64,000 nt of DNA from Ovis canadensis. Its lineage: Eukaryota > Chordata > Mammalia > Artiodactyla > Bovidae. Below the pieces are notes generated by a model, which was not told the DNA's origin, ran no database searches, and was given only the letters and a program-made list of their open reading frames with translations. Position 1 is the first letter of the stretch, and each line of letters opens with the position of its first letter. The position numbers and the translations under genes were made by a program. Positions 52,380-62,859 of this stretch are shown here, piece after piece. The DNA lies in the NCBI RefSeq assembly GCF_042477335.2, contig NC_091246.1, forward strand, positions 251,476,501-251,540,500, in the 5' to 3' direction.

Positions 52380-52675
52380 GGGCTTCCCTGGTAGCTCAGC
52401 TGGTAAAGAATCTACCTGCAATCTGGAGACCTGGGTTCGATCTCTGGGTTGGGAAGATCCCCTGAAGGAGGGATAGGCTACCCACTCCAGTATTCATGGG
52501 CTTCCCTGGTGGCTCAGACGGTGAAGAATCCAGTCGCAGTGCCAGAGACCTGGGTTCCATCTCTGGGTTGGGAAGATCCCCTGAAGGAGGGCATGGCAAC
52601 CCATTCCAGTATGCGTTCCTGGAGAACTCCATGGACAGAGGAGGCTGGCAGGCTCAGTCCAAGGGGGTCGCAAGA
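52380..52675 (+). mobile_element. Tandem dimer of Bov-tA units
   Basis: First unit 'ggcttccctggtagctcagc', second unit 'gggcttccctggtggctcag' at 52499. Both carry 'gatcccctgaaggaggg'. It ends 'caagggggtcgcaagatgg'. Confidence 0.92.
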
Positions 52676-52679
52676 TGGT

Positions 52680-53470
52680 GTTTGCCAACTCTCAGGCCTG
52701 GTTGGTGTCACCCTGAAACTGTGTCTGCTGGAAGGGAGCTGCAGTTTAGTAAAGCCCGGGGTAATGTGCCCCACCCCCACCCCACCCCAAAGACGGATTT
52801 AAAGGGGCGGTGCAGGGATCTCAGGTCCCTCTTCTGAGCTGCAGTGAGCCAAGTTCATTTCCCTCTGTGAACACTGCCCAGATGGGCATGATGGTTTTCC
52901 ACAAACACACACAGCGTCTCTGAGGGGTGATGTGACTCCTACAACTAGTGACAGGCAGAGGCTGGATGGAGTGGCCAGCCCAGAAGCTCACGTTTTTTTC
53001 CACTACCCAGGGCCAAACCTCTGATTGATGGTGGCTGTAATTTCATCAGGCTTCTGGCCCTGAGGGATGTTGGGGTGGCCGCAGAGCCTTCTGGATCCGA
53101 AGCTGGTCGATCTGCCTGGTTGGTGGTTGCGGGAGGCTCCGGGCGTGCTGTGTACACTGGACATCCCCCGGGTCCCCAGAGCGCGTTTCTCCATGCCTGG
53201 TCCGGACGCGGCCATGCCCGGTGCTGGCGCCTGAATGCTGGGGGCCTTGTGGTCCATGGGGAGGAATCCTCATGCCCAGGAGAGCTGACCCTGAGAGTCC
53301 AGGGCAGGGGGCGGGGGGAATATCCCTACCACCCTTTCATCCTGGAAAGTTCTGGAGTCTGGGATCAGGACGTTGAACTCACAGGCCTCAGAGGTGAAGG
53401 GAACCTGGGAGCGTATCCAGTCCTCTGGCACTGCTGTCCTGAGTGATTGCTGGGAGGTGCAGATGGCCCT
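52680..53470. other. Unique stretch without recognised gene
   Basis: No repeat identified. Open frames on both strands at 53003-53273 and 53075-53446 show no domain. Confidence 0.35.
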
Positions 53471-53471
53471 G

Positions 53472-53664
53472 GGGCTTCCCCAGTGACTCAGCGGTTAAAG
53501 AATCCGCCTGCAGTGCAGGAGACCTAAGAGATGGGGGTTCGGTCCCTGGGTTGGGAAGATCCCCTGGAGGAGGGCGTGGCAAACTACTCTGGTATTCTTG
53601 CCTGTGGAGCCTGGTGGGCTATAGTCCATGGGGTCACAGAGAGTTGGACAAGACTGAGCTCACA
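53472..53664 (+). mobile_element. Bov-tA SINE
   Basis: 'ggcttccccagtgactcagc' to 'gagttggacaagactgagct'. A small insertion ('ctaagagatg') sits before the B-box region. Confidence 0.9.
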
Positions 53665-53669
53665 CGTGG

Positions 53670-54490
53670 ATGGCCCCTCCCCCATCTTATTTCAGCCTCG
53701 GGGATCTGGGTTTTACTACAGAGTGGGGCGGGCCGCAAGATTTCTTTCCTGTGTTTCCCAGTCTCCTTTCCAGCCCTTTCTCCTCTTCACCCAGTCCTCT
53801 CGGTGGCCTAGGACCCATCTTCACTGGCCTAGCCTTCTAGCTTGCGTGTATTGCCCCTCTGAAATCGCCTGTCTCTAGCTCTGACCTACACATACATGTT
53901 TTCCCACACCCAACAGGGGCAGATTTTGCAGGACCTGAGTGATTTTGGTCCAGGCTCTGTCCTTCTCTGGGCCTCAGTGTGTCTATCTGTAAAGTGGGGG
54001 TGCTGTGGACATTTGGAGGTCCGTAGGCACCCTTTGCAGCTCTTCCTTCTCAGGACTGACTGTGGGAGGAGCAGCTGGGATCTGGGTCCCAGGCCCGGGC
54101 CCACCTGCTGCTTCCCGTCCTGGGGTGTAAACAGTGGAGAAAAGACAAGGGCCTCTGAGCCCCAGGAAGCAGCGTGAAGAGCAGGGAGCTGTTACCCATT
54201 CTGCTCCTGTGTCTTGAGCTTCCTGGCTCCTGGCTGCCTCCTGGTAACAGACAGCAAGAGCTGGGCTATGGTGGCCTTCTAGGGATGGTGTGGGCAAGAG
54301 AGGACTCAGTGGGCAAAGGGGTAGTGAGCCTGTAATCTTGGGACCTGAACTCGGAAGGGTAGTTCTTCATCTAATGCGGAAGAAGCGAAGCGCTCTCAAA
54401 CAAATACTTCCCTCTCCTACTTTGCCGGGTTAGCCTAGCCTTGGGGTACCCGGCACTCAGTAGACATGGCAGAGTGAATGAAGATGAATG
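53670..54490. other. Unique stretch without recognised gene
   Basis: MIR-like text near 53935-54010 ('ctctgggcctcagtgtgtct', 'gtaaagtgggggtg') is probable but short. No exon recognised. Confidence 0.35.
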
Positions 54491-54494
54491 TCTT

Positions 54495-54632
54495 AGAGAG
54501 ACCTCGCCCTAGAGTTGGGCACACTTGGGTTTGGGTCCTGCCCCACCAGTTTCCTGTGGGTGACCTTGAGCAGATTCCTTCGTGTCTCTGAGCCTCGGTT
54601 TCCTCATCTATAACATGGAAATGGTACTTCCT
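54495..54632 (+). mobile_element. MIR SINE, left part, split by a SINE
   Basis: 'gtttcctgtgggtgaccttg', 'tgtctctgagcctcggtttc', 'ctcatctataacatggaaat'. It resumes at 54930 with 'agcgaacaagatgaatcaat'. Confidence 0.85.
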
Positions 54633-54644
54633 AGGGTTGTGAGG

Positions 54645-54917
54645 TGGAGAAGGCAATGGCAACCCACTCCAGTAGTCTTGCCTGGAAGGCCCCATGGACG
54701 GAGGAGCCTGGTAGGCTGCAGTCCATGGGGTTGCGAAGAGTCGGACACGACTGAGCGACTTCACTTTCACTTTTCACTTTCATGCATTGGAGAAGGAAAT
54801 GGCAACCCACTCCAGTGTTCTTGCCTGGAGAATCCCAGGGGTGCGGGAGTTTGATGGGCTGCACAGAGTCAGACACGACTGAAGTGACTTAGCAGCAGCA
54901 GCAGCAGCAGCAGCAGC
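54645..54917 (+). mobile_element. Bov-A2 dimeric SINE with perfect 12-bp target-site duplication
   Basis: Two Bov-A units joined by 'cactttcacttttcacttt' with a (GCA)n tail at 54892-54917. AGGGTTGTGAGG at 54633-54644 and 54918-54929 is identical, and the insertion cuts a MIR. Confidence 0.95.
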
Positions 54918-55079
54918 AGGGTTGTGAGGAGCGAACAAGATGAATCAATGGGAAGGTCTTAGAATCAGGTCTCAGAATCCTTCTGACATTTAGGATTCCC
55001 CAAATCAGAGCTTCTATTTGTTTTCACTAAAGAGAGAATGACTGGGTCACCCTCTAACCTTGCACTTCAATTTGCAGTT

Positions 55080-55395
55080 ACTGAGCCTGTATGATGTTCC
55101 AGGCACTGCAGAGGATCTAGGTGTGGCTGAGGCCCGGTATTTGCTCTCAGATTGCTTATAGTCTCAGAAGGGAGACATCTGAACACACAGTCTTGAAATA
55201 TCCCCTGAGAAGTGCAGATAAACAGCTGTTACCTGGAGCCCAGAGGGCTGTGCAGGAGGCTGAGTCTGCTCTGGGGTAGGGGAGTACAGGTCAGGGAAGG
55301 CTTCCTGGAGGAGGTGTGCTCTGCACTGAGCTCAGAAGGACTTTGCTTTTGGCAAACCTCCATCATAGGCAGAGAAAACGTGGCAGACATGAATG
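55080..55395 (-). mobile_element. L2 LINE, minus
   Basis: 'ttccaggcactgcagaggat', 'ggtcagggaaggcttcctgg', 'ctgagctcagaaggactttg'. Confidence 0.68.
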
Positions 55396-55424
55396 GCTTG
55401 CTTGGGGAACACTCAGAATCCAGT

Positions 55425-55610
55425 CTTCGCTCTAATGTCACTTTCCCAGGAAGTCTTCCCTAATTTCGCTTGAATACACAGCATCCTCCCTTCCCTGTTA
55501 TTCCCTTCCCCTGTATGCTTCATTTTTCTGCCTTACCTTTTGCTCCAGTCTAAATTCATTTGATTTTGTGTTTCTCGTGTCTCTTGGCGCTAGGACATCA
55601 ACCCCATGAG
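55425..55610 (+). mobile_element. L2 LINE 3' region, plus
   Basis: 'tttcccaggaagtcttccct', then a 'ttcatttgattttgtgtttc' segment and 'aacatcaaccccatgagcac'-type end; opposite in orientation to the L2 on its left. Confidence 0.65.
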
Positions 55611-55611
55611 C

Positions 55612-56012
55612 ACAGTGCTATGGATTTAATTGAGTCTCCTCCCACCAAAAACATTTTCGGATGTTGAATTCCTAACCCCCACTACCTAAAAATGTGACCA
55701 TATTTGGAGATGGGCTCTTTACAGAGGTAATCAAATTAACATGAGGTCATCATGGTGGGCCCTGATCCGGTACGATGGGTGTCCTTATTCAGAGGGGAAA
55801 TTTGGAGGCAGGCACATACAGAGGGAGGATGCTGTTTGAGGATGAGGGTCATTCTGCCCCAAGCCGAGGAACTGCCAGACGCTGGGAGAGGGGCCTGGAA
55901 CAGATCCTTCCCTCGGCCCTGAGAAGGAGTCAGCGCTGCAGACACCTTGATGTTGGGCTTAGAGCCTTCGGAGCTGTGGGACAACACTTTTCTGTTATTG
56001 AAGCTCCTGCCC
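55612..56012 (+). mobile_element. Old LTR, MaLR-like
   Basis: 'attcctaacccccactacct', 'aaaatgtgaccatatttgga', 'ctctttacagaggtaatcaa', 'catggtgggccctgatccgg', 'gacaccttgatgttgggctt'. This is the pattern of a widespread mammalian LTR; the exact family is unsure. Confidence 0.65.
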
Positions 56013-56049
56013 TGTGCTGCTTCCCCGACTGTACCCCCAGTCTGGAGCG

Positions 56050-56267
56050 CTGCTGTTCAGGCGCTCAGTCGTGTCCGACTCTGCGACCCCATGGACCGCA
56101 GCACGCCAGGCCTCCCTGTTCATCACCATCTCCCGAGTCCACCCAAACCCATGTCCATTGAGTCTTTGATGCCATCCAGCCATCTCATGCTCGGTCATCC
56201 CCTTCTCCTCCTGCCCCCAGTCCCTCCCAGCATCAGGGTCTTTTCCAAGGAGTCAGCGCTTCACACT
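56050..56267 (-). mobile_element. BovB LINE 3' part, left
   Basis: 'ggcgctcagtcgtgtccgac', 'cgcagcacgccaggcctccc', 'ttgatgccatccagccatct', 'ccttctcctcctgcccccag'. Interrupted by a SINE. Confidence 0.92.
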
Positions 56268-56474
56268 GGGGGCTTCCCTAGTGGCTCAGATGGTAGAGAG
56301 TCTGCCTGAAGTGTGGGAGACCTGGGTTCAATCCCTGGGTTGGAAAGATCCCCTGGAGAAGGAAATGGCAACTCATTCCAGTATTCTTGCCTGGAAAATC
56401 CCGTGGATGGTAGAGCCTGGCTGCCTACAGTCCATGGGGTTGCAGAGTCTGACGCTACTGAGCAACTTCACTTT
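56268..56474 (+). mobile_element. Bov-tA SINE nested in BovB
   Basis: 'ggcttccctagtggctcaga' to 'gctactgagcaacttcactt'. CTTCACA at 56259-56265 and 56475-56481 is the visible short duplication. Confidence 0.92.
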
Positions 56475-56645
56475 CTTCACATCAGGTGGCCAAAGTATTG
56501 GTTCTTCAGCTTCAGCCTCAGTCCTTTCAGTGAAATTGGGATTGATTTCCTTTAGGATGGACTGTTTGGATCTCCTTGCAGTCCAAGTGACTCTCAAGAG
56601 TCTTCTCCAGCACCACAGTTCAGAAGCATCAATTCTAGTCTAGAA
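56475..56645 (-). mobile_element. BovB LINE 3' part, right
   Basis: 'ggtggccaaagtattggttc', 'gatttcctttaggatggact', 'gtctctcaagagtcttctc'-type text joining the left part. Confidence 0.9.
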
Positions 56646-56649
56646 TGGG

Positions 56650-58100
56650 CTCAGCATTTAGTGACACATATTTACTCATGGTTCTCAAATGAATGAACCT
56701 TGCTTGTGACAGGCAGTGAGGAAGACCAGGTCCCGGATGACCATGTAGCTGGAGGAGAGGACCTGCGGGACAGGACAGAGGTGCAGGGCAGACCAAGGGC
56801 TGGTGGCTCCATCCCTTACAAAGCCCGTCTGCCCGCCTTCTGTTCTGCTTTCCAAAGAGGCGAGCTCTTACTGATCAGATTCCATCTGTCTCTTGCCCAG
56901 TGTGCCAGGCTCATGGGACTTGGGGGCAGCTCAGATGCCCCCACCTTGGGGGTGTGGGGGAAGAGAACTGGCCCCGGTCTGCTCACCGTCTGTGAACAGA
57001 GTCCCGAAACAGGGGCCATGGGCTACACAGGAGTTGCCTCAGAGAGTGCAGCATCCGAGGGTGGAGACAGAGCCCTGTTTGGGATACGCCCTGGTCTGAT
57101 GGAGGAGATGAGATTTGTGCCCTTGGAGAGCCTCACAGCCCCTGCCCCGGAGGAAGAGATTCTCAAGGACGATGGGGGAGACGTGCATGCATAATAAGCA
57201 TGCACTAATAGGAAGCTGCTCCCGGAGGCCTGGGAGGGCGTCCTGAAGGAAACGGGTTTGCACAGAGTTGGGATGGGCAGGAGGGGGTTCTCCGTGGTGG
57301 GGAGGGGGAGACGTGGGCAGGGCAGGGAGGGACCCGGTTGTCGCCTCTCCTTTGCAGTCCCAGGTGAGCTGGTCTGGTGTCTGGACACATGGGTGAATAC
57401 ACGGCCGGCACAGCATTTCAGTGGGCTTCTTGGCCATCACGAATCACCCATTTTTAGGAGAGAAAAAAAGACTGTTGGCAGGGGACAGGAATAGCTTCTA
57501 AAGCCTCCCTTCATCCCTGCTGCTCCTCTTTTCCCAGATGTCTCCACAGGCCCGGGATCTGGAAGGCAGTGCATGCCCACAGCACCCTCTGCTGGACAGC
57601 CAGCCCCCTGGTTTCTGGCTCTGGGGGAGAAATTCAGGCTCAGGTAGGAAGGACAGACAAGCCCTGGGTCCACGTCTGGGAGGATCTTGGGGCCTTGAGA
57701 GTAGTGAAAGGAGAGGCTAGTTTGGCTTGGGATGGCTGCGGGAGCCATCAGGGTACATTGTCCCCCAGATCTCAGGGCAGGGGTTCAGGAGCTGGGGTGG
57801 CCACTACCCTGGGTATCCAGGACTCCTTCTCCACCCCAGATCACAAGAGAGGATCCCCTCCCAGCAGATCCCCTATGTCTCATTACATCCTGGGGGACGT
57901 GTGTCCCTTTCTTCCTCCAACCTGGCATCTGGGGTGGCTGGACTTTGGGTGGGTGGTTGGGATGCTCCCAGGAGGGACTGACGGTAGGGAGACTCAGATG
58001 GGAATGACAGCAAGTGTGCTGGTTGGAAGAACAAGAGAGCTTGGCAGAGCCAGGCTGGAACTCAGTGTTTTCACTCCGTTTCAGGAGAACGGAGCCTAAA
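56650..58100. other. Unique stretch without recognised gene
   Basis: Open frames (56700-57194 plus, 57569-58099 plus, 57440-57039 minus) have no recognisable domain. A CTCF-like motif lies at 57581-57596. Confidence 0.4.
57581..57596 (-). promoter_or_regulatory. CTCF-like core motif
   Basis: AGCACCCTCTGCTGGA resembles the reverse complement of the CTCF core (CCASYAGRGGGC). Confidence 0.3.
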
Positions 58101-58109
58101 GGAGCTCAG

Positions 58110-58345
58110 GTGGCATCTTGCGGTTTCCCAGGTGGCACTAGTGGTAAAGACCCCTCCTGCCGATGCAGGAGACATCAGAGACATGGATTCGGTGCTGGGG
58201 GTGGGAAGATCCCCTGGAGGAGGGCATGGCAACCCACTGCCGCATTCTTGCCTGGAGAATCCCATGGACAGCAGAGGCTGGCGTGCTACGGTCCATGGGG
58301 GTGCAGAGTCGGACATGACTGAAGTGACTTAGCACACAGCACAAG
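58110..58345 (+). mobile_element. Bov-tA SINE with 9-bp target-site duplication
   Basis: 'ggtttcccaggtggcactag' to 'gtgacttagcacacagcaca'. GGAGCTCAG at 58101-58109 and 58346-58354 is identical. Confidence 0.9.
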
Positions 58346-59345
58346 GGAGCTCAGTGCCTTGGAGTGGGACAGAGGACTTCAGAGGCTCAGAGACCACAGG
58401 GTTCACTTCATTCTCTCCTTCAGAGCTCCTGGGGAGACCCTGAGTCCCTGCTTCCCTGTGCATGTTTTTCCCTGTACGAGGGACCAGGAGACCCGTACAG
58501 CCATCCCAGCAGGATGCGCGTGCTCACACACACACCTGGCTTTTGCAGGATGAAGAGGACCCAGCAGGCAACTGCAAGTTTCCTACAAAGGTGGCTGGTG
58601 CCTGGCTCATGTTAAGGCAGTGAGGTCTGAAAGGACTCTGTCCTCCAGCAGCGTGGAGCTGTGGTGGTGATCAGAGAAGAGGGCTGGCCTGTCTTAGTGA
58701 AAGCCATTAACCTGGTTGAGAAATCACCCATGGGGGCTGCCCGTGAACAGTGTTTCGGCTGACCGTTTAATCTCAGCCTCTTGGCTCCTGGAATTGTTTC
58801 CACGAGGGGCTGTTGGCATGCTGCTTCTGGCCCATTGGGAGTTCCTGTTTTAATCAACTGTTCTCCCCGGACTCTGCCAAGTGATGACTGATTTTGAAGA
58901 AACGAGGCCAGCTGCTAGAGGACTTCCGAAGGAGCCTTAGCGTCCTGACTTGGGGGTCAGTGTGGGTGGCTTCCCAGGCAGCACGGTGGCTCTCTAAGGG
59001 ACATATTTTGTGGGATCACTGGTGGCCACTGCGAAAAAGCAGAGATGAAAGCAACGCTGCAGAGAGGCCTCAGCAGGTGCTGCCAGCGCCTCTCAGGGTC
59101 AGCTCCCTCCCAGCTCCGTTCAGCTCGGCGCACCGCGGCTGAAGACCTGCCAGCACCTGCCCTTTGCCAGGTGGCTTTCTCCAGCTGCAGAAGTCAGCTC
59201 GGCCAGTGCACCCGTGGCTGGCCACGGATGCCAAGGGGTGAAGGCCCCTAAGAGGGACCCTCAAGCAGTGGCTGAGTGGAGCTGGTGCGCCGGCCCCCCA
59301 TTCCTTCCCTGTGAGCGCTGAGATGGGCATCCTCTCTCCTTCCTA
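58346..59345. other. Unique stretch, possible conserved block
   Basis: No repeat recognised. 58690-58870 is compositionally even and carries a CCAAT-type core (reverse ATTGG near 58834) and TTGGCA NFI half sites. The minus frame 58857-58612 has no recognisable domain. Confidence 0.35.
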
Positions 59346-59349
59346 GAGA

Positions 59350-59536
59350 GTTTGAAACTCAAAGTCCCACATCCTGGGAGGACCCCCAACCCACACCCAA
59401 GTTCCAGGCAACCTGGGGGACAGTTGGTCATCCTAGAGAGAACCCAGGTCAAGACAAATATAATCATCCTAAGTGAGGCAGAAAGGTCACTGAACCTAGT
59501 TTGAAAGCCAAGCATGAGCTCTGAGAACAAAAGAGG
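59350..59536 (+). repeat. Local direct duplication, copy 1
   Basis: 187 bp shared with 59736-59926: both contain 'gaaactcaaagtcccacatc', 'ctaagtgaggcagaaag' and 'agtttgaaagccaag', ending 'gagaacaaaagag'. Confidence 0.9.
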
Positions 59537-59735
59537 GTCCACACCCAGAGTCATAAGCTGGTTGGTAACGATCCCTCTATGGGTGTCCTCTCCGCTATTC
59601 TTTTAATTCTTCACATGCCTAGGGTGTTTCCTGGAAGCACACGGATACACTATCTGCACTGAATCCTCATCTCAGGCTCTGCATCTGGGGGAACTACCGT
59701 GACAAACTTGTCCTGATTTTCCTGGGATTGTCCCA

Positions 59736-59926
59736 GTTTTGAAACTCAAAGTCCCACATCCTGGGAGCTCCTCCACCAACTCTTAAGTTGCAGGCAACCT
59801 GAGGGGACAGTTGGTCACCCAAGAGAGAACCCACATCAAGAGTGAAGCAACCGCACTAAGTGAGGCAGAAAGATCGCTTGAACCCAGTTTGAAAGCCAAG
59901 CGTGAGCTTCGAGAACAAAAGAGCAG
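59736..59926 (+). repeat. Local direct duplication, copy 2
   Basis: 191 bp, by eye roughly four-fifths identical to copy 1. Its left flank ('gattgtcccagttt') looks like an ancient interspersed repeat that copy 1 lacks. Confidence 0.9.
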
Positions 59927-59929
59927 ACT

Positions 59930-61610
59930 CAAGTATAATTTTTGTCACATCGTCAACAGTTTTTATGAGCTAAAAGCCTTTAAGAGAACAGTAGCCACCG
60001 TGTAATATACAAGGAAGCCATTCTACTGGGAACAGGGACAGGCATACAGCTCCAGGGTGGGATGCACAGGGTTGGTGGATGCTAGACGCTGGTGTCCAGG
60101 ATTCCACAATGTCTACAGAACTGGCTGCCGGGCAGAAAGGTGAGACGCGGTCCGAGAACGAGAAGTGTGGGGATGTTACAGATGAGCAGGCAGCGGGTGG
60201 GGTGGCGCGTTGTAGGCACTTGAGGCTCTGGGGTGGGGGGACAAGCCCCGGCCATGCCACTTGAGCTGAAGCCGTCTGGGCGATGAGTGAGACTATACTG
60301 CAGGTACGCCCGCGTTCGGCCACAGTGAGACGAGGCGCTTTGCCTTGGGAAGCGGCTGTAGGCTCAAGACAGCTGGCTCCTAGCCAAGGAGATGTGCAGC
60401 ATGAACAGGAGAAATCCCGCTTTGTCCAGTCACCTGGAAGGCAGTGCTGTGGAGAGGCTGGGGGCTGGGTGAACACGTGGGTCAGGGAGCTCCATCGTGG
60501 GGGCTGGAGGCCCGGCCGGGAGATGCTGCCAAGTTCCCGACCTTGGGATGGATCTCTGTGGATCAGACTATCCAGCTGCAAAGTGCCGCACCCGCCCCTG
60601 CCCTGGTTATTTTTACACTGGCTCCGCAGAGCGTGCCACAGCTGAGCCATGTGCCCATTTTCGTTGTTTTCTCTAGTCCCTGCTAGATTGGTGGGGGGTG
60701 GGGGGTGGGGGGTAAAAAAAGATCTTCCAAATGCCATGGCAGTGAACACACAACCTACTTCTGGGGTAGCAGCTCCCTTCTCTTTCCCTCCCCAGGGTAC
60801 CTTAAGGATGCAGAATGCATTTGTGTCTGGGGACCACCTACATTCCAATATGCAAACAGCTTGAGGCAGTATTTGGGCCCCACAATGGAAGTTGCCAGAT
60901 TGTCACAAAGGTTCTAGCTAGGCAAATGAGCTGGGTGGCCGGTCCCCTGGGGTAGGCTGCACTCAGATCTCAGGAGACCCCTCCAAATAAGGGTAGGGAC
61001 AAAACCCGGGGCAAGTCAGGATTTAGAGGAAACTTCTACAGGCCTTTCCGAAAGCAGGAAGAGAGGAGGAGGAACCTGGCTTTCTCAAACATCTGAGAAG
61101 CGGAAGAAAACCCACCAGCAGCTAGTTTGGGAATCAACTACTCTTTCCATCAGTCACAGCAGTGGAGGACAGTCGGTGACACTGGTTTGGTTCACAGGCA
61201 AGGGACAGGTTGGGAAACCATGAGTGCTGGCTGGAAACGGATGCTACTTACTTCCAAGCCCAGTGTAAGTCTGCCTACACGAGGGGCCCAGTCTTCCTGG
61301 GATCTGGAGTTGGTCTCCTCTGATGAGGGGCTCTCAGAGAGAGGGCTCTGCCTCTGTGTGTAGCAGCAGGTTGGGCCTTTGAGGCAGGGACAAGGAGGCC
61401 CCCAGCTGTTACAGTCAGCTTTACTCACACACACACCAATGAGAAAGCAAGCTTAGGGCCTGAGGCCACACCCACAGGTGGCAGGACCACAGGGAGGGGG
61501 CGTGGCCTGTCAAAACACACCCACCTGGATTGCCAGGAAGTGAGGAAATGTTCACAGAGGAGACACGCTTCAAGGGCTTCTCCCCAACCTCCAAAAAGAA
61601 CAGGAACACC
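59930..61610. other. Unique stretch without recognised gene
   Basis: The 292-codon minus frame (60848-59970) is the longest in the window but has no recognisable domain, signal or coding-like context. No splice-bounded homologue is known to me. Confidence 0.4.
60693..60712 (+). repeat. (GGGGGGT)3 tract
   Basis: Three G6 runs separated by single T, followed by A7. Quadruplex-prone. Confidence 0.85.
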
Positions 61611-61614
61611 ACAC

Positions 61615-61661
61615 TGCCCCAGTGTGTCTGGCAAACAGTAGGCTCTCAATAAAGGCTTTTT
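61615..61661 (+). mobile_element. L2/MIR 3' terminus, left of BovB
   Basis: 'gcaaacagtaggctctcaat' is a typical 3' end and continues after the insertion with 'gaatgtcaatgcctg'. Confidence 0.5.
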
Positions 61662-62224
61662 ATGGTGACTGCGGCCATGAAATTAAAAGACGCTTGCTCC
61701 GTGGAAAAAAAGTTATGACCAACTTAGACAGAATATTAAAAAGCAGAGACATTACTTTGCCAACAAAGGTCCATCTAGTCAAAGCTATGGTTTTTCCAGT
61801 AGTCATGTATGGATGTGAGAGTTGGACTATAAAGAAAGCTGAGCGCTGAAGAATTGAGGCTTTTGAACTGTGGTGTTGGGGAAGACTCTCGAGAGTCCCG
61901 TGGACTGCAAGGAGATCCAACCAGTCCATCCTAAAGGAAATCAGTCCTGAATATTCATTGGAAGGACTGATGCTGAAGCTGAAACTCCAATGCTCTGGCC
62001 ACCTGATGCGAAGAACTGACTCAGTTGAAAAGACCCTGATGCTGGGAAAAATTGGAGGCTGGAGAAGGGGACGACAGAGGGTGAGATGGTTGGATGGCAT
62101 CACCGACTTGATGGACATGAGTTTGAGTAAGCTCTGGGAGTTGGTGGTGGACAGGGAGGCCTGGCGTGCTGCAGTCCATGGGGTCACAAAGAGTCAGACA
62201 AGACTGAGCGACTGAACTGAACTG
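61662..62224 (+). mobile_element. BovB LINE 3' part with intact 11-bp target-site duplication
   Basis: 563-bp 5'-truncated BovB in sense. The RT C-terminal remnant reads KSRDITLPTKVHLVKAMVFP and VVMYGCESWTIKKAER, then a stop near 61849 where related copies have arginine. [40 protein letters not shown] and [20 protein letters not shown] follow in another frame. The end is 'actgagcgactgaactgaac'. AAAGGCTTTTT at 61651-61661 and 62225-62235 is perfect, making this one of the best-defined insertions here. It has no endonuclease domain and depends on full-length BovB elsewhere. Confidence 0.96.
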
Positions 62225-62489
62225 AAAGGCTTTTTGAATGTCAATGCCTGAAGAACCTGAAGGGAGATCTAGCAGCATGTTCCCAACTGAATAACGGGGG
62301 GAGAGAGACCCGAATCACCTCCTGGAGACTGACAATGCATATTTATATATTCATGGGACTGAGTTGTCCTGACTTCAAGAAATCTGTTTCCTTAGTGTTT
62401 CCCTAACATATTTGCCTGCTGGACAGTTTCTCATGAATGGCTAACTCACCTGTCCACCAAGAAATAATGCTGGAAATGCTGAGCTAGCG

Positions 62490-62630
62490 TCACCTCCTCC
62501 TCCTGCAAAAGATGAAATGGGGCCCAGAGGAGGTGGGCGCCTTGCCAGAAGTCACACAGCACGCTACCGGCAGAGTTTAGAACGGCACTTAAATTCCCCA
62601 GCTTTCAGCTCTGCATTCTTTTGAGTGGTG
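62490..62630 (-). mobile_element. MIR SINE
   Basis: 'gatgaaatggggcccagagg', 'ttgccagaagtcacacagca', 'cagagtttagaacggcactt'. Confidence 0.75.
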
Positions 62631-62724
62631 CCATTAAGCATTTGTATCCTCCTGATTCTTGAGGCAGGCAGGACATAAACGACCTTCTGCATGACCTAGA
62701 AAGCAGGAGCCAGGTTAACAAAGA

Positions 62725-62760
62725 ATCCAGATTAATCCACATCAATCCTGATTAGGGGGC
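62725..62760. promoter_or_regulatory. Clustered TAATCC/GATTA homeodomain cores
   Basis: In 25 bp: GATTAATCC (62730-62738), CAATCC and TGATTAGG (62749-62756). TAATCC/GGATTA is the K50 homeodomain (OTX, CRX, PITX, GSC) core. Confidence 0.35.
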
Positions 62761-62859
62761 AATGGTTCGTCTACACAAGAACTTTTGTACTATTTACCTA
62801 AGGTCCTCTCCTCTTCCTTAGAACCAGTCCCTTTGGTCCTTTGCTTCGCAATCCTGGGG

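Noticed and set aside
3544..58345. tRNA-like promoter boxes in many places
   Set aside because: They are the A/B boxes of Bov-tA and CHR SINEs, not functional tRNA genes; no cloverleaf with intact anticodon arm was seen.
59970..60848. 292-codon open frame on the minus strand, longest in the window
   Set aside because: No recognisable domain, signal peptide or coding-like family resemblance; mixed composition with a run of serines and prolines; one long frame is expected by chance in 64 kb of GC-rich DNA.
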